Source: Betaproteobacteria bacterium UBA7395 (GTDB lineage Bacteria; Pseudomonadota; Gammaproteobacteria; Burkholderiales; Rhodocyclaceae). From it: DNA of 16,608 bases. Position numbers and translations under genes: made by a program. The stretch's first letter is position 1; the number at the start of each line of letters is the position of its first letter. The notes under the pieces are model-generated. The model saw only the letters and a list, made by a program, of their open reading frames with translations, was not told the origin of the DNA and made no database searches. This document shows positions 7,470 to 14,169 of this stretch, one piece after another. The stretch is taken from positions 1 to 16,608 of the forward strand of contig DKNF01000123.1 of assembly GCA_002470165.1 (NCBI GenBank). Reading direction: 5' to 3'.

Positions 7470-9332
7470 TCAATACTCTTCGTCGCTCGACCACATTTCG
7501 GGAGTGAACCGGATGACCCGGTTGCGGCCGGTTTCCTTGGCCTGATACAGCGCGATGTCGGCAAACTTGACCGCCTGCCAGAAAGTCGCGCTGTCGCCGG
7601 GGAAGTCGGCAATGCCGATGGAGATGGTCTTCTTCAGCACGATGCTGCCGATCTGTATCTTCAGCGCTTCGACTTCCAGGCGAATCTTCTCGGCGATCGA
7701 GAATGCCTGTTCCGCGCTGCTGTCGAGCAGGATGATCAGGAACTCCTCGCCGCCGTAGCGGATGACCAGGTCGGAAGCGCGTACGGCCTGCTTGAGCACG
7801 TTGGCCATGGCCTTGATCACGGCGTCGCCGGCGTCGTGGCCGTGGGTGTCGTTGACCATCTTGAAATAGTCGAGGTCGAGCATCATCACCGCCGCGTGGC
7901 CGCGTTTGCGCTGGACGCCGGCGACCAGGGTTTCGACGTACTCCTCGAGGAAGCGGCGGTTGTTCAGCCCGGTCATCGGGTCGCGCAGGGTCGAGTCGCG
8001 CAGGCTTTCCATGAGGCGCTTGGTTTCCAGCACCGGCGCGGTTTCGCGCAGGTAGACCTGAAGCAGCGGGGCACATTCCTGCAGCTTGCTTTCCTCTTCG
8101 GGCTTGCAGATGATCTGGACGATGCTGCCGACCGAGCCGGACTGGATGATCGGGAAGCAGACGTGACGCCGGTCACCGGCTTCGGCCGGCGGCTGGAAGG
8201 CATAGCAGATGCCGGGATTGTCGATGCTGTCGACGACATGGCCGGTTCGGCGGACACGGCAGGCCTCGGGGCGAACCAGGATTTCCGGGTCGCACCAGCG
8301 GCAGCCGTCGGCAACCTCGCCGTCGACGATGATGCTCTTCATCTGCTTCTTGTTGCTGGTGATCTCGTAGAGCGAGAATTCCTGGCGGCCGAATTCCTGT
8401 TGCAGCGTCGTCGATAGACGCTGGTAGATTTCCGACTTGGTTTCGTCCTCTTCGATCGCCTGCTTGAAATGCGAGGCCTTGGACAGCCCATCGACCATGT
8501 CGATGGTTGCCGTCAGCAGGTTCTCGCCCGGGGTCGCAGTGCGCTCGGTCAGCTTGGCGACGCTGGTGCCGATCCGGTTCAGGCCGGTTTCCAGGAAGCG
8601 CAGCAGGCGGTTCATGTCGTTGGCGATCTGCCCGATCTCGTCGTTGGTCCGTTGCTCGACATGGGCCTTGAAATCACCGTCAAGGGCGCGCTGAACGGCG
8701 TGCTCGACGGCGGTCGCGGTTTCCGAGATCGGCCGCAGCAGGCGGCGCAGCAGCAAAATCAGCAGCAGGGCAAACAGCGCCACCGCACCGGTGATTCCGG
8801 CCACCGTCCACAAGGCCTTGTGCCGCAAACCATCGATCGACATGGTCATGGTCACCGCGCCGAGTACCGTTCCTTCGGTGACCTCGTGGCACTGCAGGCA
8901 GTTCGGCGTGCCGTTCGAGGTGGCGATGTAGGGAATGGTGCCGCGGAACATCGTTTCGCCCTCTTCCTTGAAGATTTCGAAGGTGGCGCGACCGCCGGCC
9001 ATCACCTGGCGTTCGATGGCATCCGGGCGACTTTCCATGTTCAGGCCCATGCCGAATTGCCGCTCAAGCTCGGGCGAGCGGACGACCCGTGCCGAGCGCA
9101 GCCCCTGAACTTCGAGCATGCGCTTGAGGAAGCTCTCGCGGCGGTCGATGACGCCGTTGATCATCGCCTCGGTCAGGTGCACGCGCACGACCTCGCCGGC
9201 GGTGCGGATATGGTCGGTGGCCGAAGCGATGGAGAAGCTGCGGAAGGCGTAGAGACTGATGGCGACCAGGACTGCCATCAGCGTCACGGCGATGGCGATG
9301 AAGAACAGGGTGACCTTGGTGTTGAGATTCAC
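7470..9332 (-). CDS. Membrane diguanylate cyclase with c-type heme sensor motif, HAMP and cysteine-rich GAF-like region
   Basis: 620-residue c-di-GMP synthase. TM1 about residues 8-30; periplasmic domain about 31-172 containing C145-L-Q-C148-H149, a c-type heme attachment motif in a DUF3365/Tll0287-like setting; TM2 about 174-197; HAMP about 198-250; a GAF-like cytoplasmic region about 280-430 with a cysteine group (C344, C347, C358, C376) that could hold a metal or Fe-S centre; GGDEF domain about 445-610 with active-site GGEEF at 527-531 and an RxxD inhibitory site (R518-D521) five residues before it. The catalytic site looks active and product-inhibited. It starts at GTG 9332 with a poor ribosome site. 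Heme ligation, redox sensing and the metal site are inferences from the motifs. An FNR/CRP-like palindrome lies upstream, and lrgA follows 73 bases downstream. Confidence 0.93.
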   Translation of the reverse strand: MNLNTKVTLFFIAIAVTLMAVLVAISLYAFRSFSIASATDHIRTAGEVVRVHLTEAMINGVIDRRESFLKRMLEVQGLRSARVVRSPELERQFGMGLNMESRPDAIERQVMAGGRATFEIFKEEGETMFRGTIPYIATSNGTPNCLQCHEVTEGTVLGAVTMTMSIDGLRHKALWTVAGITGAVALFALLLILLLRRLLRPISETATAVEHAVQRALDGDFKAHVEQRTNDEIGQIANDMNRLLRFLETGLNRIGTSVAKLTERTATPGENLLTATIDMVDGLSKASHFKQAIEEDETKSEIYQRLSTTLQQEFGRQEFSLYEITSNKKQMKSIIVDGEVADGCRWCDPEILVRPEACRVRRTGHVVDSIDNPGICYAFQPPAEAGDRRHVCFPIIQSGSVGSIVQIICKPEEESKLQECAPLLQVYLRETAPVLETKRLMESLRDSTLRDPMTGLNNRRFLEEYVETLVAGVQRKRGHAAVMMLDLDYFKMVNDTHGHDAGDAVIKAMANVLKQAVRASDLVIRYGGEEFLIILLDSSAEQAFSIAEKIRLEVEALKIQIGSIVLKKTISIGIADFPGDSATFWQAVKFADIALYQAKETGRNRVIRFTPEMWSSDEEY

Positions 9333-9438
9333 AGGTAATGTTCCGGCAACAAGGTGTCAGGGAACAGGCATTATGGCTGAGTGCGGGGCGCCGACCAAGT
9401 GCTAAACCCCTTGTTCACGGGGGGTTTTCCGCCTTTTT

Positions 9439-9452
9439 TTGATCAAGGTCAA
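9439..9452. promoter_or_regulatory. FNR/CRP-family (Anr/FixK-like) box upstream of the heme diguanylate cyclase
   Basis: TTGATCAAGGTCAA fits TTGA-N6-TCAA exactly and matches 9 of 10 positions of the FNR consensus TTGAT-N4-ATCAA. Its centre is about 113 bases upstream of the cyclase start codon. If it sits near -41, transcription would start around 9404. I see no convincing -10 hexamer there, so the assignment rests on the box alone. Confidence 0.45.
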
Positions 9453-9478
9453 TGATTCCCGGAAAAGCCCGGGTGAAC

Positions 9479-9505
9479 AAAAAAACGCCGGGTTGCCCCG
9501 GCGTT
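9479..9505 (-). terminator. Rho-independent terminator of aceB
   Basis: On the minus strand a perfect 9-bp stem (AACGCCGGG/CCCGGCGTT, 9484-9492 with 9497-9505) with a 4-base loop is followed by seven Ts. It begins 27 bases after the aceB stop codon. Confidence 0.92.
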
Positions 9506-9531
9506 CAAATTCCTCTGCGTTGGTTGTGTTA

Positions 9532-11130
9532 TCAGGCCATCGCTTCGTACAGCGGCAGGGTCAGGAACTCCGGATAGTCCGGGGTCAGCGACATGCGGTC
9601 GAAGATCTCGGCGGCCTGGTCGTAGGTCGCGGTGTCCTCGCCCTGGGCGGTAACGGTGGCCTTCACCTTGGCCAGTTCCTCGGCGATCATCGGGCGGACC
9701 ATTTCCACGGTGACCTTGCGGCCGTCGTCGAGGATGCCCTTGGGCGAAACCACCCACTGCCAGACTTGCGAGCGGGAGATTTCGGCGGTGGCGGCGTCTT
9801 CCATCAGGTTGTGGATGGGCACGCAGCCGTTGCCGGCCAGCCATGCGCCGAGGTAGTGGATGCCGACGTTGATGTTGTTGCGCAGGCCGGCTTCGGTGAT
9901 CGGGGTGGTCGGACGGAAGTCGAGCCACTGCTCGGGACCGAACTTGCCTTCAACCTGCTTCTCGAACTGGTTCGGGCGGTCGCCGAGGACCTTGACGAAC
10001 TCTTCCATGGCGATCGGCACCAGGCCCGGGTGGGCCACCCAGCCGCCGTCGAAGCCATCGTTGGCGTCGCGGGTCTTGTCGTGACGGATGCCGGCCAGGG
10101 CCTTTTCGTTGGCGACCGGATCGTTCTTGATCGGGATCAGCGCCGACATGCCGCCCATGGCCGGGGCGCCGCGCTTGTGACAGGCCTGCACCAGCGCCAG
10201 GGCATAGCCGCGCATGAACGGCACTTCCATGGTGATGGCGCTGCGCTGGGCCAGGCAGAAGTCCTTGTTCTTCTTGAACTTCTTGATGCACGAGAAGATG
10301 TAGTCCCAGCGACCGGCGTTGAGACCGGCGGAGTGGTTGCGCAGTTCGTAGAGGATTTCTTCCATCTCGAAAGTGGCGAGGATGGTCTCGACCAGCACGG
10401 TGGCCTTGATCGTGCCCTGCGGCAGGCCGACATGATCCTGGGCCATGACGAAGATGTCGTTCCACAGGCGGGCTTCAAGATGGCTTTCCATCTTCGGCAG
10501 GTAGTAGAACGGGCCGGCGCCGCGGGCGATCTGTTCCTTGGCGTTGTGGAAGAAGACCAGGCCGAAGTCGAAGATGCCGCCGGAGACGCGCTGGCCGTCA
10601 ACGAGGACGTGCTTCTCATCGAGGTGCCAGCCGCGCGGACGGATCTGCAGGGTGGCGATCTTGTCGTTGAGCTTGTATTCCTTGCCGTTTTCGTTCTTGA
10701 ACGAGAGTTCGCGGCGGATCGCCTTGTACAGGTTCACCTGACCCTGGATCTGGTTATCCCAGTTCGGGCTGTTGGAATCCTCGAAGTCGGTCATGTAGGA
10801 ATCGGCGCCCGAGTTGAAGGCGTTGATGATCATCTTGGCTTCGACCGGGCCGGTGATTTCGACGCGACGGCACTGCAGGGCGGCCGGCACCGGGGCGACC
10901 TTCCAGTCGCCTTCGCGGATGTGTTTGGTTTCCGGCAGGAAGTCCGGCATTTCGCCGGCGTCGATGCGCGCCTGGCGCTCGATGCGGGCCTTGAGCAGTT
11001 CCTGGCGACGGGCTTCGAAGGCACGGTGCAGCTTGGCGACGAACTCGAGCGCTTCGGTGGTCAGGATGGATTCCCATTCGGGCTTGATCGGGGCGTTGAT
11101 TTGCACGCCAGCGGGCAGGTTGATGGCCAT
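9532..11130 (-). CDS. aceB: Malate synthase A
   Basis: 532 residues, a typical malate synthase A length. It condenses glyoxylate with acetyl-CoA to malate, the second step of the glyoxylate shunt. Visible landmarks: IRPRGWHL (R164/R166, glyoxylate-binding region), the family signature around NHSAGLNAGRWDYIFS (265-280), probable Mg ligands E248 and D276, FCLAQRSAITMEVPFMRGY (291-309), and the probable catalytic base D445 in NLMEDAATAEISR. An open frame continues upstream to 11178, but the ATG at 11130 is preferred: GGAGG lies 7 bases before it and the product then begins like known AceB. It is divergent from a LysR-type gene, has its own terminator, and shares a palindromic operator with aceA. 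aceK (isocitrate dehydrogenase kinase) is absent here. Confidence 0.97.
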   Translation of the reverse strand: MAINLPAGVQINAPIKPEWESILTTEALEFVAKLHRAFEARRQELLKARIERQARIDAGEMPDFLPETKHIREGDWKVAPVPAALQCRRVEITGPVEAKMIINAFNSGADSYMTDFEDSNSPNWDNQIQGQVNLYKAIRRELSFKNENGKEYKLNDKIATLQIRPRGWHLDEKHVLVDGQRVSGGIFDFGLVFFHNAKEQIARGAGPFYYLPKMESHLEARLWNDIFVMAQDHVGLPQGTIKATVLVETILATFEMEEILYELRNHSAGLNAGRWDYIFSCIKKFKKNKDFCLAQRSAITMEVPFMRGYALALVQACHKRGAPAMGGMSALIPIKNDPVANEKALAGIRHDKTRDANDGFDGGWVAHPGLVPIAMEEFVKVLGDRPNQFEKQVEGKFGPEQWLDFRPTTPITEAGLRNNINVGIHYLGAWLAGNGCVPIHNLMEDAATAEISRSQVWQWVVSPKGILDDGRKVTVEMVRPMIAEELAKVKATVTAQGEDTATYDQAAEIFDRMSLTPDYPEFLTLPLYEAMA

Positions 11131-11165
11131 GAGAGGACCTCCGGTAGAGAGTGATTGGAATGCTG

Positions 11166-11180
11166 CAATGCGATGCATTG
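11166..11180. repeat. Palindrome CAATGC-GAT-GCATTG in the aceB/lysR intergenic region
   Basis: Perfect 6-bp arms with a 3-base spacer, between the divergent aceB and LysR-type genes. It overlaps the proposed aceB -10 hexamer. Its size and position suit a LysR-type or other dimeric regulator, but no binding protein can be assigned. It is not repeated upstream of aceA. Confidence 0.45.
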
Positions 11181-11205
11181 TATGAGTCTTCTATAAGACT
11201 TGAAA
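11177..11205 (-). promoter_or_regulatory. Candidate sigma-70 promoter of aceB
   Basis: On the minus strand TTTCAA (11200-11205) and TACAAT (11177-11182) are 17 bases apart. The -10 is strong (5 of 6) and the -35 weak (3 of 6), which suggests activation or control. The shared palindrome lies in the spacer. Confidence 0.4.
11185..11200. promoter_or_regulatory. Probable glyoxylate-shunt operator (aceB copy)
   Basis: AGTCTT-CTAT-AAGACT has perfect 6-bp inverted arms. The inner 14 bases GTCTTCTATAAGAC (11186-11199) differ at a single position from GTCTTATATAAGAC upstream of aceA. Occurrence before both shunt genes and nowhere else noticed in the window supports a common operator. The binding protein is unknown; the adjacent LysR-type regulator is one candidate, a GntR-type dimer encoded elsewhere another. 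Confidence 0.65.
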
Positions 11206-11244
11206 TACCGCTAGAATCACTTCATCTTTTACTGTGGGTATCAA

Positions 11245-12147
11245 ATGAGCCGCTTAAAGCAGATCGAAGCCTTCGTCAGTGTCGCAACCCGGGGCAGTTT
11301 GTCGGCGGCGGCCCGGCTGGAGGGCGTGACGCCGGCCATTATCGGGCGTCGTATCGATGCGCTCGAAGCGCGGCTGGGCGTGCGTCTGCTGTTGCGTACC
11401 ACGCGCCGGCTGACCTTGACCTTCGAAGGCCAGGCTTTCCTCGAGGATTGCCAGAAGCTGCTCAACGATCTGGCCAATGCCGAAGCCGCGGTTTCCCTGG
11501 GCGGGGTGCAGGCCAGCGGTTATCTCAAGATATCGGCGCCGGCCGGTTTCGGTCGCCAGCATGTGGCACCGCTGGTCGGCGACTTCATGCAGGCCAATCC
11601 GGAGGTCCGGGTCAATCTCAACCTCAGCGACCGCCTGGTCGACCTGATCAACGAGAACATCGACTGCGCCATCCGGATCGGTGAAATGACCGATTCCAGC
11701 CTGGTCAGCGTGCGCCTCGGCGAAATGCGGCGCATGGTGGTGGCCAGTCCGGCCTATCTGGTCGCGCACGGTGTGCCACGGACGCCGGATGACCTGGCCG
11801 GGCACAATTGCCTCTCGCTCGGGCAGCAGCGTGGCTGGCTGTTCCGGCATCCGGACAGCGGCGAAACCCGGACGCTCAAGGTGGGTGGCAGTTTCGAGTG
11901 CAACGACGGCGCAGTGCTGCACGAGTGGGCACTGGCCGGGCGCGGGCTGGCGTGGCGCTCGCTGTGGGAGGTCGGCCGCGACCTCAAGGAGGGCCGGCTG
12001 ACCTCGGTGCTCGACGCCTGGCAGGCACCGCCCATGGGTATTTACGCGGTGTTTCCCCAGCGCCGGCATCTGCCTTTGCGGGTGCGCCTGTTCATCGATC
12101 TGCTCAAGGAAAACTACAGCCGGCCCAGTTATTGGGAATTGCGGTGA
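11245..12147 (+). CDS. LysR-type transcriptional regulator
   Basis: 300 residues, the standard LysR length. The N-terminal winged HTH (about residues 1-60) shows the usual pattern: LKQIEAFVSVATRGSLSAAA, then the recognition helix region TPAIIGRRIDALEARLG and LLLRTTRRLTLT. The effector-binding domain (about 88-295) begins LKISAPAGFGRQHVAPLV and includes the IDCAIRIGE motif. It is divergent from aceB with 114 bases between the starts, the classic arrangement for a LysR regulator controlling its neighbour, so control of malate synthase is a reasonable inference; the effector is unknown. The ribosome site before the ATG is weak (GTGGG). Its stop overlaps the start of the DUF454 gene (GTGA), so the two are probably co-translated. 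Confidence 0.94.
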   Translation: MSRLKQIEAFVSVATRGSLSAAARLEGVTPAIIGRRIDALEARLGVRLLLRTTRRLTLTFEGQAFLEDCQKLLNDLANAEAAVSLGGVQASGYLKISAPAGFGRQHVAPLVGDFMQANPEVRVNLNLSDRLVDLINENIDCAIRIGEMTDSSLVSVRLGEMRRMVVASPAYLVAHGVPRTPDDLAGHNCLSLGQQRGWLFRHPDSGETRTLKVGGSFECNDGAVLHEWALAGRGLAWRSLWEVGRDLKEGRLTSVLDAWQAPPMGIYAVFPQRRHLPLRVRLFIDLLKENYSRPSYWELR

Positions 12148-12497
12148 AAAAACCGGCTTTCCGGGTAATGGGGGTGTGTGCGCTGGCGCTGGGCGGGCTC
12201 GGTGTCGTCCTGCCGTTGCTGCCGACCACGCCTTTCCTGATTCTTGCCGCTTACTGCTTTGCCCGCTCGCATCCGGAATGGGAGGCGCGGCTGCTGAATC
12301 ATCCGCGAACCGGGCCGGCGATCATTGCCTGGCGCGAGCGCGGCGCCATCCCCTTGATCGCCAAGCGCCTGGCGACGCTGATGCTGGCGATCAGTGCCGT
12401 GGCCGGCTGGTTCACCCTGCCCGGCGACTGGCGTTATCTGCCGCTGAGCATCGGTGTGGTCATCCTGCTGTGGATGTGGTCGCGTCCGTCTGACTGA
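12144..12497 (+). CDS. DUF454 (YbaN family) inner-membrane protein
   Basis: 117-residue small membrane protein with the family features: LGGLGVVLPLLPTTPFLILAA as first TM (about residues 8-36), then CFARSHPEWEARLLNHP, a soluble loop with GPAIIAWRERGAIP, and two further TM helices (about 72-92 and 96-113). The start is GTG at 12144, overlapping the LysR stop by 4 bases; longer open frames reaching 11808 run inside the LysR gene and are not real. The function of YbaN proteins is not established. The last 38 bases overlap the 3' end of the convergent diguanylate cyclase gene. Confidence 0.9.
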   Translation: MKKPAFRVMGVCALALGGLGVVLPLLPTTPFLILAAYCFARSHPEWEARLLNHPRTGPAIIAWRERGAIPLIAKRLATLMLAISAVAGWFTLPGDWRYLPLSIGVVILLWMWSRPSD

Positions 12498-13674
12498 GCG
12501 GGGTCAGTGGCTGCCAGTGACCGTCCGGCCAGACGACACCGTCGCGGCCGCGCTGCTTGGCTTCGTACATGCGCTGGTCGGCGCGCTGCACCATGCTTTC
12601 CCAGTTCGCGGTGTTGGCTTCCTTGCTCGACGCAATACCGATCGAAGCAGTCATCGGCTGGCCGTCCGGGCGCAGGCCGAGGCCCAAGTCGCGCATGCGT
12701 TGCAACAGCGGCCCGACGCTCTCCGGCGGGGTGTCGGGCAGGACGGCGACGAATTCCTCGCCGCCCCAGCGGATCAGCAGGTCGCTTCGGCGCAGTGCGT
12801 TCCGGATGTTGTCGGACAGGGTGCGCAGGCAGCGATCGCCTGCTTCATGGCCGTAACTGTCGTTGACGCTCTTGAAGCGGTCGAGGTCGATGAACGCCAG
12901 CGTCAGCGGCTTGCCGGACATGTTGTTGAGGCGGAACAGCAGAGCCAGTGCGTCTTCACCCGAGCGTCGCGTGTAGGCACCGGTCAGTGGGTCGTGCATG
13001 GCCTTGACCACCAGCGTTGCCATGTAGTGACACTGGCTCATGCCCGAGAACATGGCGACGCCCAGCATCATCAGCATGAACCACAGCATGCCGCCGTATT
13101 GGGCCAGTTCCGTCATCTGCCCGGACAGGATCACACCGTAAAGACTCAGGGTAATGACCGGCAAAGCCAGCAAGGCAGCTTCAATTGCGGTGAGCGGGAA
13201 AATGGCCAGTCCGCCGAGGACGATGGTCGGCAGGTAGGCGTACAACTGGGCGACCAGCTGCTGGGTCTTGGTCTGGCTGGCGGCAGCGAGCATGTCCGCC
13301 GAGAACAGATGGAACAGCGACGGCACCAGCAACAGGACCAGCAAGGCGGCCAGCGCCTGCACGTACGGGCGCGTCAGCGAGACTTCGCGGGGCCAGGCCA
13401 GGGCGCCGAAGACCAGGGCCGAGAGGATGCGCAGGCCGACCAGGTTGGCCGCGGTGTGCAGGTCGAACACCAGGAGGTCGACGATGGCCCCGAGGGGGAC
13501 CAGAACGGCAAAGAGGCCGGCAATCAACTGGACGCGGGCCATGATCACGGAAGCCGCATGACGGCGAAGTTCGGAACTCCGGCCGGCCGGGGTCAGCATA
13601 TCGAGAATCTGGCTGCCGTTCAGTTGCGAAGGCGCCAGAATGTTCTTGCTGATTTTTTGCCACAAGGTGGTCAC
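12460..13674 (-). CDS. Membrane-anchored diguanylate cyclase (GGDEF)
   Basis: 404 residues. The N-terminal half (about 45-212) has around six hydrophobic helices in a MASE-like membrane sensor with no recognised ligand motif. The C-terminal GGDEF domain (about 220-382) contains MHDPLTGAYTRR, the metal-binding FIDLDRFKSVND, active-site GGEEF at 304-308 and an RxxD inhibitory site (R295-D298) exactly five residues before it. It is therefore predicted to be an active, product-inhibited c-di-GMP synthase. The start used is GTG 13674, without a good ribosome site; ATGs at residues 26 or 45 are possible alternatives, the latter just at the first TM. The gene ends inside the DUF454 gene on the other strand, and no terminator is evident there. 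Confidence 0.92.
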   Translation of the reverse strand: MTTLWQKISKNILAPSQLNGSQILDMLTPAGRSSELRRHAASVIMARVQLIAGLFAVLVPLGAIVDLLVFDLHTAANLVGLRILSALVFGALAWPREVSLTRPYVQALAALLVLLLVPSLFHLFSADMLAAASQTKTQQLVAQLYAYLPTIVLGGLAIFPLTAIEAALLALPVITLSLYGVILSGQMTELAQYGGMLWFMLMMLGVAMFSGMSQCHYMATLVVKAMHDPLTGAYTRRSGEDALALLFRLNNMSGKPLTLAFIDLDRFKSVNDSYGHEAGDRCLRTLSDNIRNALRRSDLLIRWGGEEFVAVLPDTPPESVGPLLQRMRDLGLGLRPDGQPMTASIGIASSKEANTANWESMVQRADQRMYEAKQRGRDGVVWPDGHWQPLTPLSQTDATTSTAG

Positions 13675-13752
13675 GTTGGGGTGTTTGGTCGATTGAGCCT
13701 ATTGATATTATGACCTTTTGGATAGTTTTCTGGCGGATTTTTCCAGAATAAA

Positions 13753-13783
13753 AAAAGACCGCACTCGCATGAGGCGGTCTTTT
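13753..13783. terminator. Terminator after the DUF465 gene (bidirectional in form)
   Basis: AAAAGACCGC (13753-13762) pairs with GCGGTCTTTT (13774-13783); inside, CTC-GCAT-GAG extends the stem past a bulged A. On the minus strand the stem runs into a T-rich tract, directly downstream of the DUF465 stop. It separates that gene from the diguanylate cyclase gene. Confidence 0.88.
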
Positions 13784-13817
13784 GCTACGCTTTTAGGGCA
13801 ATTACGGCGCTTGTCGG

Positions 13818-14033
13818 TCAGGCTTCCGCTTTGCGCAGGACTTCGTAAAGCTCGTCCTTGAGCGCCAGTTTTTCCTTCTTCAGCACTTCAATTTCCAGGG
13901 GCGTACCCGGTTCGACGTGGTTTTCCATGTTCTTGATTTTCTGATCAAGCTCGTTGTGCTTGTCGAACAGGTTCTGGAAATGGCGATCCGTGGTTTTCAG
14001 CCGGGAGATCAGGTCTCGGTATTCGGGAAACAT
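13818..14033 (-). CDS. DUF465 (YdcH family) small coiled-coil protein
   Basis: 71-residue charged helical protein (FPEYRDLISRLKTTDRHFQ at the start, KKEKLALKDELYEVLRK near the end) matching the DUF465/YdcH family in length and pattern. The sequence predicts two antiparallel helices joined by a VEPGTPLE turn. The molecular role of the family is not established. The start is well supported by AAGGAG 7 bases before the ATG. It is monocistronic by appearance: the aceA terminator lies upstream and its own terminator downstream. Confidence 0.92.
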   Translation of the reverse strand: MFPEYRDLISRLKTTDRHFQNLFDKHNELDQKIKNMENHVEPGTPLEIEVLKKEKLALKDELYEVLRKAEA

Positions 14034-14094
14034 CGCATGCTCCTTTGTGGTTGTATGTTCAGTTCGATTCTACGCCTCTCCGGCGCCTACGACG

Positions 14095-14126
14095 AAAAAG
14101 GCCGATCCCTTTTGAGGATCGGCCTT
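14095..14126 (-). terminator. Rho-independent terminator of aceA
   Basis: An 11-bp perfect stem (AAGGCCGATCC/GGATCGGCCTT, 14098-14108 with 14116-14126) with a 7-base loop; on the minus strand the stem ends in a run of five Ts. It lies 44 bases after the aceA stop. Confidence 0.92.
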
Positions 14127-14169
14127 CCGGATGCCGCAGGATGTTGCGGCAATCGCAAACGCTTGCTGA

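Noticed and set aside
9404..9428. Hairpin AAACCCC/GGGGTTT with a T-run at 9434-9440, resembling a plus-strand terminator
   Set aside because: No plus-strand gene lies upstream, the T-run is several bases away from the stem, and on the minus strand no T-run follows. It may only be a leader hairpin of the cyclase transcript.
9439..11154. 571-codon open frame on the plus strand opposite aceB, and similar long frames at 4377-5852 and 1772-3031
   Set aside because: They mirror well-recognised genes on the other strand; their products are low-complexity, rich in G, R, H, Q, D and V with no domain, as expected for antisense frames in GC-rich DNA.
9532..11178. Longer malate synthase start at 11178
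   Set aside because: The extra 16 residues fall in the promoter region; the ATG at 11130 has a proper ribosome site and fits known AceB N-termini.
11808..12497. 229-codon frame as the DUF454 gene
   Set aside because: The first 112 codons lie inside the LysR-type gene; homology to DUF454 begins at the GTG at 12144, which overlaps the LysR stop.
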